Shown here piece by piece: positions 10,259 through 19,125 of a stretch of DNA of 64,000 nt. The stretch lies in contig NZ_CP070619.1 of assembly GCF_017068395.1 (NCBI RefSeq), positions 7,254,001 to 7,318,000 on the forward strand, in the 5' to 3' direction. A program made the translations under genes and the position numbers. Within the stretch, counting starts at the first letter, position 1. Each line of letters opens with the position of its first letter. This DNA is from Rhodococcus pseudokoreensis. GTDB taxonomy: Bacteria; Actinomycetota; Actinomycetes; Mycobacteriales; Mycobacteriaceae. The notes beneath the pieces were generated by a model. That model did not search any database and was not told the origin of the DNA. It saw nothing but the letters and a program-made list of their open reading frames with translations.

Positions 10259-11422
10259 ATGTTCACCTTGACCGATGACGAGCGGGCGATCAGTGACACG
10301 GCCCGTGATTTCGCGGCCGAGCATCTGGCGCCGCATGCTGTGGAGTGGGATCAGACCAAGCATTTCCCGGTCGATGTGCTGCGGAAGGCGGCCTCGCTCG
10401 GGATGGGCGGGATCTACATCCGCGAGGACGTGGGCGGCTCCGAGCTGACCCGGGTGGATGCGGCCCGGATCTTCGAGCAGCTCGCGAAGGGCTGCCCGTC
10501 GATCGCCGCCTACATTTCCATCCACAACATGGTGACCTGGATGATCGACAAGTTCGGCACCGAGGAGCAGCGGCACACCTGGGTGCCGGGACTGTGTGCG
10601 ATGGATCAGCTGGGCAGCTACTGCCTCACCGAACCCGGCGCCGGCTCGGATGCGGCGGCGTTGAGCACCAGGGCGGTCCGCGACGGCGACGACTACGTGC
10701 TGGGCGGGGTCAAGCAGTTCATCTCCGGGGCCGGCACGTCGGAGGTGTATGTGGTGATGGCCCGCACCGGCGAGAGCGGGCCGCGCGGCATTTCGGCGTT
10801 CATCGTCCCGAAGGATTCGGCGGGGCTGTCGTTCGGGCCGAACGAGGTGAAGATGGGCTGGAACGCCCAACCGACCCGGCAGGTGATCTTCGAGGACGTA
10901 CGGGTGCCGGCGGGCAACCTCCTCGGCACCGAGGGCGGCGGGTTCCGGATCGCGATGGCCGGCCTGAACGGGGGCCGGTTGAACATCGCCGCCTGCTCGG
11001 TCGGCGGCGCGCAGACCGCGCTGGACAAGGCCGTCTCCTATCTGGCGGACCGCAAGGCGTTCGGGTCCTCGTTGCTCGAGTCGCAGGCGTTGCAGTTCCA
11101 GCTCGCGGACATGCGCACCGAACTCGAGGCCGCCCGGACCCTGTTGTGGCGGGCGGCGGCCGCGCTGGAGGAGGGCGCCCCGGACGTGGTGGAGTTGTGT
11201 GCGATGGCGAAGCGGTTCGCCACCGACACCGGGTTCGAGGTCGCGAACCGGGCGCTGCAGTTGCACGGCGGGTACGGCTATCTTGCCGAGTACGGGATCG
11301 AGAAGATCGTCCGCGACCTGCGGGTGCATCAGATCCTCGAGGGCAGCAACGAGATCATGCGGGTGGTCATCGCCCGCAGCGTCATCGCGGGCGCGGGACA
11401 CGGGAAGCAGGGAGCGGCATGA
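10259..11422 (+). CDS. Isobutyryl-CoA dehydrogenase (acyl-CoA dehydrogenase)
   Basis: FAD enzyme of 387 residues that should oxidise isobutyryl-CoA to methacrylyl-CoA in valine catabolism. Domains follow the ACAD order. The N-terminal helical part is followed by YCLTEPGAGSDAAAL and KQFISGAGTSEVYVVMART, then the C-terminal bundle with LQLHGGYGYLAEYGIEK and LEGSNEIMR. Substrate is inferred from position between mmsA and the hydroxyisobutyryl-CoA hydrolase; the sequence alone says short-chain ACAD. Its stop overlaps the next start as ATGA. Confidence 0.88.
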   Translation: MFTLTDDERAISDTARDFAAEHLAPHAVEWDQTKHFPVDVLRKAASLGMGGIYIREDVGGSELTRVDAARIFEQLAKGCPSIAAYISIHNMVTWMIDKFGTEEQRHTWVPGLCAMDQLGSYCLTEPGAGSDAAALSTRAVRDGDDYVLGGVKQFISGAGTSEVYVVMARTGESGPRGISAFIVPKDSAGLSFGPNEVKMGWNAQPTRQVIFEDVRVPAGNLLGTEGGGFRIAMAGLNGGRLNIAACSVGGAQTALDKAVSYLADRKAFGSSLLESQALQFQLADMRTELEAARTLLWRAAAALEEGAPDVVELCAMAKRFATDTGFEVANRALQLHGGYGYLAEYGIEKIVRDLRVHQILEGSNEIMRVVIARSVIAGAGHGKQGAA

Positions 11423-12489
11423 CAGACGCGGTAGCAGCGGTGGACGAGGTTCTGATCGGCAAGCACGGTGGGGTGGGCCGGATCGTGTTGAACCGGCCGA
11501 AGGCGATCAACGCCCTCAACCACACCATGGTGGCGCGGATCGCCCCGGCGCTGGCGGAGTGGGCGGGGGACGACGAGGTGCGGGCGGTGCTGATCACCGG
11601 CGCCGGGGAACGCGGCCTGTGCGCGGGCGGGGACATCGTCTCGATCTACCACGACGCGAAGGAGGGGGGCACCGGGTCGCGGGAGTTCTGGCGCGACGAG
11701 TACCTCCTCAACGCGGCGATCGCGAACTACCCGAAGCCGTATGTGGCGATCATGGACGGCATCGTGATGGGCGGTGGGGTCGGGGTGTCGGCGCACGGCA
11801 GTGTGCGGGTCGTGACCGAGCGGTCGATGATCGGGATGCCCGAGACCGGGATCGGGTTCGTCCCCGACGTCGGTGGCACCTACCTGCTGGCCCGTACCCC
11901 GGGGGAGTTGGGCACCCACATCGCGTTGACCACGGCACGGCTCAGTGCGGGGGATGCGATCGCGTGCGGGTTCGCCGACCACTTCATTCCGTCCGGGAAA
12001 ATCGACGCGTTCGTCGACGCTCTGGAGACTTCGTCGGTGGAGGAGGCGTTGGCGGAGTTCACCGAACCGGCCCCCGAGTCGGATCTGCTGGCGCAGCAGG
12101 GCTGGATCGATGCCGCGTATTCCGCGGATTCGGTTGCCGAGATCGTGGCCCGGCTGCAGGCCAGCGGGGTGCCGGAAGCGGCGAAGGCGGCCGAGCAGGT
12201 GCTGGCGAAGTCGCCGACCGCGTGCGCGGTCACGTTGGCGTCGCTGCGCCGGGCCCGGGTCGCGGGCAGCCTCGAGGAGGTGCTGAACGAGGAGTTCCGG
12301 GTGTCCGTCGCCTGTTTGGGTTCGGCCGATCTGGTCGAGGGGATCCGGGCGCAGGTCGTCGACAAGGACCGCAACCCGCACTGGTCACCCGCGACGATCG
12401 ACGAGGTGACCGACGCCGACGTCGCCACGTTCTTCGCACCCCTCGGCGACCTCGAACTCGGCCTCACAGCCCCGCAATCGCAACGCTGA
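11419..12489 (+). CDS. 3-hydroxyisobutyryl-CoA hydrolase (crotonase superfamily)
   Basis: Crotonase-fold protein of 356 residues, the long form typical of 3-hydroxyisobutyryl-CoA hydrolases; hydratases are about 260. Seen motifs: IVLNRPKAINALNHTMV, GAGERGLCAGGDIVSIYHDAKEG, and IMDGIVMGGGVGVSAHGSVRVVTERS. Next comes MPETGIGFVPDVGGTYLLAR, with the active-site Glu and Asp region, and then the family's C-terminal helical extension. It releases CoA from 3-hydroxyisobutyryl-CoA so that MmsB can oxidise the free acid. ATG at 11419 is coupled to the upstream dehydrogenase. Confidence 0.88.
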   Translation: MTDAVAAVDEVLIGKHGGVGRIVLNRPKAINALNHTMVARIAPALAEWAGDDEVRAVLITGAGERGLCAGGDIVSIYHDAKEGGTGSREFWRDEYLLNAAIANYPKPYVAIMDGIVMGGGVGVSAHGSVRVVTERSMIGMPETGIGFVPDVGGTYLLARTPGELGTHIALTTARLSAGDAIACGFADHFIPSGKIDAFVDALETSSVEEALAEFTEPAPESDLLAQQGWIDAAYSADSVAEIVARLQASGVPEAAKAAEQVLAKSPTACAVTLASLRRARVAGSLEEVLNEEFRVSVACLGSADLVEGIRAQVVDKDRNPHWSPATIDEVTDADVATFFAPLGDLELGLTAPQSQR

Positions 12490-12521
12490 CCACCAGCCAC
12501 AAGCGTCCAGGAGGGACTGCT

Positions 12522-13421
12522 ATGAGCACTACCGTCGGATTTCTGGGACTCGGCCACATGGGTGGCCCCATGGCGGCCAACCTCGTCAAGGCGGGACACA
12601 CGGTGGTCGGATTCGACCTCGCGCCCGCCGCACTCGAGCAGGCGGTGAAAGACGGTGTCACCGTCGCCGATTCGGCCGTCGAGGCCGTACGTGAGGTGGA
12701 CGTCGTGATCACGATGCTGCCGAGCGGCAAGCACGTTCTCGGGCTCTATGCGGAGATCCTGCCCGCCGCGAAACCGGGCACCCTGTTCATCGACTCGTCC
12801 ACCATCGACGTGGCGGACGCCCGCGCGGCGCACGACGAGGCCGCCGCGGCCGGACACCGTTCGGTGGACGCACCCGTCTCCGGTGGCGTCGTCGGCGCGA
12901 CCGCGGGAACTCTCGCGTTCATGGTCGGCGGCACGGCGGACGACTTCGAATCCGCGAAGCCGCTGCTCGACGTGATGGGCAAGAAGGTCGTCCACTGCGG
13001 CGACCCGGGTAACGGTCAGGCCGCGAAGATCTGCAACAACATGATCCTCGGTGTGTCGATGATCGCCGTCAGCGAGGCGTTCGTCCTCGGCGAGAAGCTG
13101 GGGCTGAGCAACCAGGCGCTGTTCGACGTCGCATCCAACGCGTCGGGTCAGTGCTGGGCGCTCACCACCAACTGTCCTGTGCCCGGACCGGTTCCGACGA
13201 GCCCGGCCAACAACGACTACCAGCCGGGCTTCGCCGCCGCACTGATGGACAAGGATCTCGGTCTCGCCGCGAACGCGCTGAAGACCAACGGCGTCGAGGC
13301 CGAACTCGGGCTCCGCGCCGCCGAGCTGTACAGCCGGTTCCACGCCGCCGGCGGTGGTGGCCAGGACTTCTCGGCCATCATCAACGACATCCGCGAACGT
13401 TCCACCGAGGGAGAGCAGTGA
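12522..13421 (+). CDS. mmsB: 3-hydroxyisobutyrate dehydrogenase
   Basis: NAD-dependent beta-hydroxyacid dehydrogenase of 299 residues, making methylmalonate semialdehyde for MmsA. The N-terminal Rossmann loop is [16 protein letters not shown]. The substrate-site signature [22 protein letters not shown] follows, then [12 protein letters not shown] with the catalytic lysine. [13 protein letters not shown] is typical of the HIBADH subgroup. A clear ribosome site, AGGAGGGA, sits six bases before the ATG. The stop overlaps the next start. Confidence 0.95.
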   Translation: MSTTVGFLGLGHMGGPMAANLVKAGHTVVGFDLAPAALEQAVKDGVTVADSAVEAVREVDVVITMLPSGKHVLGLYAEILPAAKPGTLFIDSSTIDVADARAAHDEAAAAGHRSVDAPVSGGVVGATAGTLAFMVGGTADDFESAKPLLDVMGKKVVHCGDPGNGQAAKICNNMILGVSMIAVSEAFVLGEKLGLSNQALFDVASNASGQCWALTTNCPVPGPVPTSPANNDYQPGFAAALMDKDLGLAANALKTNGVEAELGLRAAELYSRFHAAGGGGQDFSAIINDIRERSTEGEQ

Positions 13422-14194
13422 CCGACTTCGAGACCATCCTCCTCGAGCGCAAGGGCCGGGTAGGGATCATCACCCTCAACCGTCCGAAAGCGCTCAACGC
13501 ACTGAATTCCGAGCTGATGCGCGAGGTCGTGTCGGCGGTGGAGGAGTTGGAGAAGGATTCGGAGATCGGTGCCATCCTGATCACCGGTTCCGACCGGGCC
13601 TTCGCGGCGGGCGCCGACATCAAGGAGATGCAGCCCAAGTCGTACATGGACGTCTACCTGGACGACTTCTTCGCTGCGTGGGATCGCCTCGCCGCGGCCC
13701 GCAAGCCCACCATCGCCGCTGTAGCGGGCTACGCCCTCGGCGGCGGATGCGAACTGGCGATGCTCTGCGACATCCTGATCGCCGCCGACACCGCGAAGTT
13801 CGGTCAGCCGGAGATCAAGCTCGGTGTCATCCCCGGCATCGGTGGCTCGCAGCGGCTGACGCGCGCGGTGGGCAAGGCCAAGGCCATGGAACTGTGCCTG
13901 ACCGGCCGGAACATGGACGCAGAGGAGGCCGAACGCGCCGGGCTGGTGTCGCGGATCGTGCCCGCCGCCGACCTCCTGGACGAGGCACTGCAGACGGCGA
14001 CCACCATCGCCGAGATGTCGCTTCCGGTCGCGATGATGGCGAAGGAGGCGGTGAACCGCTCCTTCGAGACCACGCTCACCGAGGGTGTGCGGTTCGAGCG
14101 CCGGGTGTTCCACTCGACGTTCGCCACCGAGGATCAGAAGGAAGGGATGGCGGCGTTCGTCGAGAAGCGTCCGCCCGTCTTCAAGCACCGCTAG
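13418..14194 (+). CDS. Enoyl-CoA hydratase
   Basis: Crotonase-family hydratase of 258 residues. It begins with GTG at 13418 overlapping the mmsB stop. Motifs: [28 protein letters not shown] (oxyanion hole), [15 protein letters not shown] with one catalytic Glu, and [18 protein letters not shown] with the second Glu. These two glutamates mark a true hydratase. In this operon it would hydrate methacrylyl-CoA to 3-hydroxyisobutyryl-CoA, completing the set; a general short-chain role is also possible. Confidence 0.9.
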   Translation: MTDFETILLERKGRVGIITLNRPKALNALNSELMREVVSAVEELEKDSEIGAILITGSDRAFAAGADIKEMQPKSYMDVYLDDFFAAWDRLAAARKPTIAAVAGYALGGGCELAMLCDILIAADTAKFGQPEIKLGVIPGIGGSQRLTRAVGKAKAMELCLTGRNMDAEEAERAGLVSRIVPAADLLDEALQTATTIAEMSLPVAMMAKEAVNRSFETTLTEGVRFERRVFHSTFATEDQKEGMAAFVEKRPPVFKHR

Positions 14195-14200
14195 ACGCCC

Positions 14201-14254
14201 TGACACGACTGTCGCCCCGCACCGGATCCGGTGCGGGGCGACAATCGTGTGTCA
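14201..14254. terminator. Strong bidirectional terminator
   Basis: A perfect 32-base palindrome at 14211-14242 (arms GTCGCCCCGCACCGGA and its complement) is extended on both sides by a TGACACGA / TCGTGTGTCA outer pairing. It lies between the convergent enoyl-CoA hydratase and marR genes and probably ends both transcripts. Confidence 0.8.
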
Positions 14255-14785
14255 CCACTTGGTGGGCGCGTCTCCGGTGTCGAAATCGCCTGCCTCGCGG
14301 CGCAGTTCGGCGAGGATGGCGACCAGCTGTTCCAGCTTGTCGCCGGACACGCCGGGGCTCGAGAACACCTGGGCGTTGAGCCGCTCGGTGGACTCGACCG
14401 CCAGTTTCCTTCCCGCGTCGGTGATTTCGATCAGCGTTGCGCGTCGGTCGCTCGGATGCGGAACACGCCGCACGAGATTCGCCGTCTCGAGCCGGTCTAC
14501 GGCGTTCGTGACGCTCGTCGGGTGAACCTGAAGGCGCGCGCTGGCCTTCGCCATCGGCAGCGCACCGGTGCGCGTGAACGTCAGCAAGGTCAGCAATTCG
14601 TACCGGGCGAACGTGAGCCCCGACGGTTTGAGCACCTCTTCCACCCGCGCGATCATGATCTGATGGGCGCGCATCACCGAGGTCACCGCGGCCATGCCGT
14701 CGGCGACGTCACCCCAGCCGTGCTTGGTCCACTGCCGGTGGGCCTCTTCGATGGGGTCGAGATGAAGTGGTGACGGTGGTGGCAT
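14252..14785 (-). CDS. MarR family transcriptional regulator
   Basis: Winged-helix regulator of 177 residues. The DNA-binding part is LTFARYELLTLLTFTRTGALP then MAKASARLQVHPTSVTNAVDRLE, followed by the wing RVPHPSDRRATLIEIT, which carries the conserved DRR. A pre-domain of about 50 residues precedes it. It lies 54 bases downstream of the MFS exporter on the same strand, so it probably controls that exporter. The last few codons reach into the terminator palindrome. Confidence 0.88.
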   Translation of the reverse strand: MPPPSPLHLDPIEEAHRQWTKHGWGDVADGMAAVTSVMRAHQIMIARVEEVLKPSGLTFARYELLTLLTFTRTGALPMAKASARLQVHPTSVTNAVDRLETANLVRRVPHPSDRRATLIEITDAGRKLAVESTERLNAQVFSSPGVSGDKLEQLVAILAELRREAGDFDTGDAPTKW

Positions 14786-14792
14786 GCGTCGA

Positions 14793-14812
14793 TCATCCCA
14801 TGTCGGGTGATA
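14793..14812. promoter_or_regulatory. Candidate MarR operator or weak intercistronic hairpin
   Basis: An inverted repeat, ATCATCCCATGTCGGGTGAT, lies eight bases upstream of the marR start in the gap after the exporter gene. Its size and place suit a MarR dimer site. A terminator-like stem after the exporter is the alternative. Confidence 0.35.
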
Positions 14813-14839
14813 GGCCGTGAAAGTCTGCCGAGCGTGTCG

Positions 14840-16066
14840 TCAGCGGGCTTCCGCCTTCGCTGCGGCGGCCAGCGCCACCAACCCGAGTCCCGTGCACGCG
14901 GTCATCGTGACTGCGAGTGCGACGCCGGTGTTGCCGAGTACGCCGACCAGGGGAGCGATCAGGGCGCCGACACCGAATTGCAGGGCGCCGAGCAGCGCAG
15001 CGGCCGTGCCCGCGGCCTCCCCGTGCCTGCCGAGGGCCAGCGCCGGGGCATTGGGCAGGACGAATCCGACACCGCCGAGGAGGAACCACAGGGGGACGAC
15101 GAACCCGACGAGCCCGCCGAACTCGAAATGCGCGGTAATGATCAGCGCCAGCCCGGCCACCGTCGCGAAGCCGAGGGCAGACACCGTGATCTGCAGCGGT
15201 GACCAGCGCGCGAGGGCGCGGACGTTGAGTTGCGAGGCGCCGATCAGAGCGATCGCGCCGGAGCTGAACAGCAGCGCGAACTGCTGCTCGTCCAGGCCGT
15301 ACTGGTCCTGGAACACGAACGACGCACCGGAGACGTACGAGAACAGCGATCCCATCGCCACGCTCGACACGAGGGCGAGCACCATGAACGCGCGGTCCCC
15401 GAGCAGTCCCTTGTAGGTGCCCAGTACGGCGAGGAGATTGCTCTTGCGGCGGCGCTCGGGCGGCAGCGTCTCCGTCAGACCAAACGCGCCGATCAACGCC
15501 GTCAGCGTGCCGATCACGGCGAGGACGACGAAGATCCCGCGCCAGTCGAGGGCGATGAGGAGCGCCCCGCCGATACTCGGGGCGAGCACGGGTGCGACGC
15601 CGAGGACGAGCATCAGCCGCGACATCACGACGGCGACGGTGTTCCCCGAGAACAGGTCGCGGACCACGGCGAGCGCGACCACCGCTGCGGCGGCGGCGCC
15701 GATGCCCTGGAAGACGCGGAGCGCCCCCAGCACTGCCACGGTCGGCGCGAACACCGCGAGCACGGACGCTACGACGTGCACACCGATACCGGCGATGAGG
15801 GGGCGCCTGCGCCCCAGGCTGTCCGCCAGCGGTCCGACGATCAACTGCCCCAGCGCGAGGCCGAGCAGGGTTCCGGTGATGGTCAGCTGGACCGCGGACG
15901 AGGACGCGCCGAGGTCCGTTCCGATGTCCGGTAGCGCCGGCAGATACATGTCGATGGTGAAGGGGCCGAGGGCCACCATCGCGCCGAGTACGAGGATCAC
16001 CCGAAGGCTGGGCTGGGTGGTTGTCCGCTCGCCGATCGGGGCGGCGCGTTCTTCGGTGTCGGTCAT
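14840..16066 (-). CDS. MFS drug-resistance exporter, Bcr/CflA type
   Basis: Twelve-helix inner-membrane antiporter of 408 residues. The N-terminus carries the Bcr/CflA signature PFTIDMYLPALPDIG just after helix 1. Motif A-like LIVGPLADSLGRRRPLIAG follows helix 2, and LRVFQGIGAAAAAVVALAVVRDLF carries motif C-like residues. It would expel hydrophobic drugs with proton import. The ATG at 16066 was chosen because the extra upstream residues do not look like the family. The downstream marR gene is the likely local regulator. Confidence 0.9.
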   Translation of the reverse strand: MTDTEERAAPIGERTTTQPSLRVILVLGAMVALGPFTIDMYLPALPDIGTDLGASSSAVQLTITGTLLGLALGQLIVGPLADSLGRRRPLIAGIGVHVVASVLAVFAPTVAVLGALRVFQGIGAAAAAVVALAVVRDLFSGNTVAVVMSRLMLVLGVAPVLAPSIGGALLIALDWRGIFVVLAVIGTLTALIGAFGLTETLPPERRRKSNLLAVLGTYKGLLGDRAFMVLALVSSVAMGSLFSYVSGASFVFQDQYGLDEQQFALLFSSGAIALIGASQLNVRALARWSPLQITVSALGFATVAGLALIITAHFEFGGLVGFVVPLWFLLGGVGFVLPNAPALALGRHGEAAGTAAALLGALQFGVGALIAPLVGVLGNTGVALAVTMTACTGLGLVALAAAAKAEAR

Positions 16067-16182
16067 GAAGCAACACAGCAACGAGGGCACACGGTTTGTT
16101 CCCGCCCCGGCGTGTCGGTTCAGAATCACCGTGAGCACAACTCTCGCGCCGGGGGCGTCGGCCGGGCACAGTGGTCATCGAT

Positions 16183-16254
16183 GCGGGTGTGACTGAGTGG
16201 TTGAGGTACCGGCCTGCAAAGCCGTTCACACGGGTTCGAATCCCGTCACTCGCT
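16183..16254 (+). tRNA. tRNA-Cys (GCA)
   Basis: A 72-base cloverleaf. The acceptor stem GCGGGTG pairs with CACTCGC, with one G-T pair. The anticodon loop is CTGCAAA, giving GCA, on a CGGC/GCCG stem. The T arm is ACGGG TTCGAAT CCCGT. The discriminator is T, as usual for tRNA-Cys; CCA is not encoded. Confidence 0.95.
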
Positions 16255-16258
16255 CGAC

Positions 16259-16291
16259 GAGAACCGGCAGGTGATGCACCTGCCGGTTCTC
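16259..16291. terminator. Hairpin terminator after tRNA-Cys
   Basis: Perfect 15-base-pair stem (GAGAACCGGCAGGTG and its complement) around a three-base ATG loop. It lies between tRNA-Cys and the convergent glycosyltransferase gene, so it can serve both strands. No clear T-run is seen. Confidence 0.75.
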
Positions 16292-16309
16292 TGCGTGCCT
16301 ACCGGTGAC

Positions 16310-18313
16310 CTATCCGGTGTAGCCGGAGAGGTCGTACACGGTCGTGCCGCCCACCGTGACGGCGGTGAAGTTCGCGGCCACCCACTCCTGGATCGCGCCG
16401 GACGTGCTGTCGCCGCCGCGACCACCGCCGCCACCACCTGAGATGTAGTAGTGCACCTGGCCGTTCTCGACGTAGGAGATGAACTGGTCGAGCGTCGGCG
16501 TGGGGTCGGAACTCCATCCGCCGATCGCCATCACCGCGGTGTCGGCGGCCAGTTCGTACGTGGCCGCGCTCTGAGAACCGTTGGTCGCGGCAGACCACGT
16601 GGTGCCTGCCTCGGCGAGCAACGTCGTGAGCTCGGAACTCGTCCCACCCTCGCTGCCGCCCACGCCGCCGCCACCCATGCCGCCGCCGCCCATGCCACCG
16701 CCGGGCGTCTGGCCGCCGGCCATCCCACCGCCGGGTGCCTGGCCGCCGGCCATGTCACCGCCGGGTGCCCGGCCGCCGCCGCCTCCCATTCCGGTATCGG
16801 TGACAGCCCCGGACGGGCCGGCCGTGGGGATCGATCCGTTGTGTGCGGTGGCCGCGGTGGCGATCGCGTAGGACGCGGAGCCTCCGATTCCGGCGAGCGA
16901 GCCCAGCAGCAGGCCGGTGACGGCGAGTTTCCGGACGCGGTTCCCGTCGCCGAGCGCGATCAGGGCGGCGCCGAGAACGGTGCCGGCGAGCAGGACCCAC
17001 TTCAGGGCGGGCATCCACTCGGTGTTGCGGTGCAACAGGACCCAGCTCCACGCACCTGCGGCCACCATCATGAAGGCGAGGCCGGAGCGTCCGAGAATGC
17101 TGTCGCGCTTCTGCCACAGGGCGTACCCGCCGGTGCCGATCATCCCGGCGATCGCGGGGGCGAGCGCCACCGTGTAGTAGGGGTGGATGGTGCCGGACAT
17201 GTAGCTGAAGATCAGTCCCGTGACGAGGAACCATCCGCCCCACACGATCAGCGAGGCCCGCACGCGGTCCGTCCGCGGAGCGCGTCCGCGGGCGAGCAAC
17301 CCGAAGACCAGGGCGACCAGTGCCGCCGGGATCAGCCACGATATCTCGATGCCCATCTCGCTGCCGAACAGGCGATCCAGCCCGGTGCTCCCACCGAAGC
17401 TCGATCCCGCACTGCCGCCGGACATTCCTCCGCCGCCACCGCCGGTATTTCCGAAGATCCGGCCGAGTCCGTTGTAGCCGAGCACCAGATCCATGACGCT
17501 GTTGTCGGTGGAACCACCGATGTACGGGCGCGAGTCCGCAGGCCACAGCCACACGGCGAGAACCCACCATCCGGCCGCGGCGACGACGGCGGCGACACCC
17601 CCGGCCAGGTGCAGCAGCCGAACCCGCAACCGGGCGTGCCCGGCCACCAGATACGCCAGACCGAACGCGGGCAGCACCATCAGGCCCTGCAGCATCTTGG
17701 TGAGGAACGCGAAGCCGAGTGCGACCCCGGTGAGCGCGATCCACATCGCGGCGCGCCGGCCGGTCTCCGTCTCGATCGCGCGGACCACGAAGTATCCTGC
17801 CGCGGTCATCAGGAGCACGAGCAGCGCGTCGGGGTTGTCGAAGCGAAACATCAAGGCGGCCGCGGGAGTTGCGGCCAGGACGGCGCCGGCGATCAGCCCG
17901 GCGCCCCTGTTCGTGACGCGAGTGACGGCCGCGTAGACGAGGGCGACCGAACCGACCCCCATCAGGGCCTGGGGGACGAGGAGGCTGGCGCTGGAGAATC
18001 CGAAGATCCGCCCGGACAGTCCCATCACCCACAGCGACGCGGGCGGTTTGTCGACCGTGATGAAATTCGAGGTGTCGATCGAGCCGAAGAACCACGCCTT
18101 CCAGCTCTGCGAACCGGCCTGCGCTGCCGCGGCGTAGAAACTGTTGGCGTAGCCGCTGGAGGTGAGATCCCACAGGTACAGCGTCGCGGTGGCGGCGAGT
18201 AGTGCGGTGAGGGCGAGTGCGGAACCGCGTCGGCGGATCCACGAGTCCGACTCGGCGCGGTGGCCGGGCGGTCCTGTTCTCCGTGGCGGAGCCGGAGTGA
18301 GAACGGCAGTCAT
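16310..18313 (-). CDS. GT39-family membrane glycosyltransferase (PMT/ArnT-like) with Gly-rich tail
   Basis: Polytopic membrane protein of 667 residues that resembles polyprenyl-phosphate-mannose/arabinose transferases. After helix 1 comes the luminal loop LTSSGYANSFYAAAAQ and then SNFITVDKPPASLW, the acidic/DKPP motif of the family. About ten further hydrophobic helices follow. An internal Gly/Ser loop (IFGNTGGGGGG region) and a long C-terminal extracytoplasmic stretch of GGGM/APGG repeats (about residues 505-560) precede a small conserved end domain. The ATG at 18313 fits the start of similarity. Acceptor unknown; cell-envelope glycan is likely. Confidence 0.8.
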   Translation of the reverse strand: MTAVLTPAPPRRTGPPGHRAESDSWIRRRGSALALTALLAATATLYLWDLTSSGYANSFYAAAAQAGSQSWKAWFFGSIDTSNFITVDKPPASLWVMGLSGRIFGFSSASLLVPQALMGVGSVALVYAAVTRVTNRGAGLIAGAVLAATPAAALMFRFDNPDALLVLLMTAAGYFVVRAIETETGRRAAMWIALTGVALGFAFLTKMLQGLMVLPAFGLAYLVAGHARLRVRLLHLAGGVAAVVAAAGWWVLAVWLWPADSRPYIGGSTDNSVMDLVLGYNGLGRIFGNTGGGGGGMSGGSAGSSFGGSTGLDRLFGSEMGIEISWLIPAALVALVFGLLARGRAPRTDRVRASLIVWGGWFLVTGLIFSYMSGTIHPYYTVALAPAIAGMIGTGGYALWQKRDSILGRSGLAFMMVAAGAWSWVLLHRNTEWMPALKWVLLAGTVLGAALIALGDGNRVRKLAVTGLLLGSLAGIGGSASYAIATAATAHNGSIPTAGPSGAVTDTGMGGGGGRAPGGDMAGGQAPGGGMAGGQTPGGGMGGGGMGGGGVGGSEGGTSSELTTLLAEAGTTWSAATNGSQSAATYELAADTAVMAIGGWSSDPTPTLDQFISYVENGQVHYYISGGGGGGRGGDSTSGAIQEWVAANFTAVTVGGTTVYDLSGYTG

Positions 18314-18417
18314 CAGGTGGTCCCTTCGCGAGTTGCTGTCCCGACAACGTTCTCGCGCGGGGGCGTCACCCGGCTGGGAGGCGGCTGGAAGGTTCCTGTG
18401 AACCCGGCCCCTCCGGT

Positions 18418-19026
18418 TCAGCGTGTCGAGTCGAGTGCGTCGACGTCGACACCTGCTGCGGGAAGCAGGTGATAGAAGGCGCGTTCGCACAGGTCGATCA
18501 TCTCGCTGCGTTCCATGGTCGGCTCGTCGAGCCAGGACAGCACGATCTCCTCCATGAACGCCTGCCAGCCCGAGATCGCGGCCTCGAGCGCGGGCGTCGT
18601 CGGCACGCCGAACTCGGCCAGCGACACACCGATCCACCGGGTGAACGTTCGCCGCATGCCGCGGTAGATCTGCCGCATCCTCTCGTCGCCGCTACCGGCC
18701 ATCCGCATGACCGCGAGGTAGATGGTGGGGTGCTCGATCACCGCGTCCGCGAACGTTTCGACGCCCGTCCGGAGTTGCCCGTACACCGGGAGCGTCGCGT
18801 CGGGTGTCATCCGCCGCTGCAGTTCGGACGCCGAGGCTTCGAGGACGGCGTTGCGAAAGCCCTGCTTGTTCTTGAAGTAGTGGAACAGCAGTGGCGCGGA
18901 AACGCCTGCCTCGGCCGCCACCTGGTCCATCGAGAGGTCGTCGAACGGCACCGTCTCGAGGAGCCCGACGGCCACGTCGAGGATCTGCGCGCGCCGATCT
19001 TCGGGAGAGCGGGGTGCGGCGGCCAC
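18418..19026 (-). CDS. TetR family transcriptional regulator
   Basis: One-component repressor of 202 residues. The N-terminal helix-turn-helix reads RRAQILDVAVGLLETVPFDD then VAAEAGVSAPLLFHYFKNKQGF. The C-terminal ligand domain has no recognisable specificity. It sits divergent from the amidohydrolase at 19126 and upstream of the glycosyltransferase. In the divergent gap, TTGACTTTTACTCAA at 19062-19076 has TTGA/TCAA ends and could be its operator. The amidohydrolase operon is the likelier target. Confidence 0.88.
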   Translation of the reverse strand: MAAAPRSPEDRRAQILDVAVGLLETVPFDDLSMDQVAAEAGVSAPLLFHYFKNKQGFRNAVLEASASELQRRMTPDATLPVYGQLRTGVETFADAVIEHPTIYLAVMRMAGSGDERMRQIYRGMRRTFTRWIGVSLAEFGVPTTPALEAAISGWQAFMEEIVLSWLDEPTMERSEMIDLCERAFYHLLPAAGVDVDALDSTR

Positions 19027-19125
19027 CCCTGCACTCTATTGAGGATCGCTCGAGCCGTCCATTGACTTTTACTCAACCGCATACGTAACCTCGGGTAACA
19101 CATACCGAGTGTGAGGAGCGCAACA

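Noticed and set aside
16310..18637. Longer glycosyltransferase starting at 18637
   Set aside because: The extra 108 residues are Arg-rich, overlap the tetR gene and lack similarity. The ATG at 18313 fits the family start.
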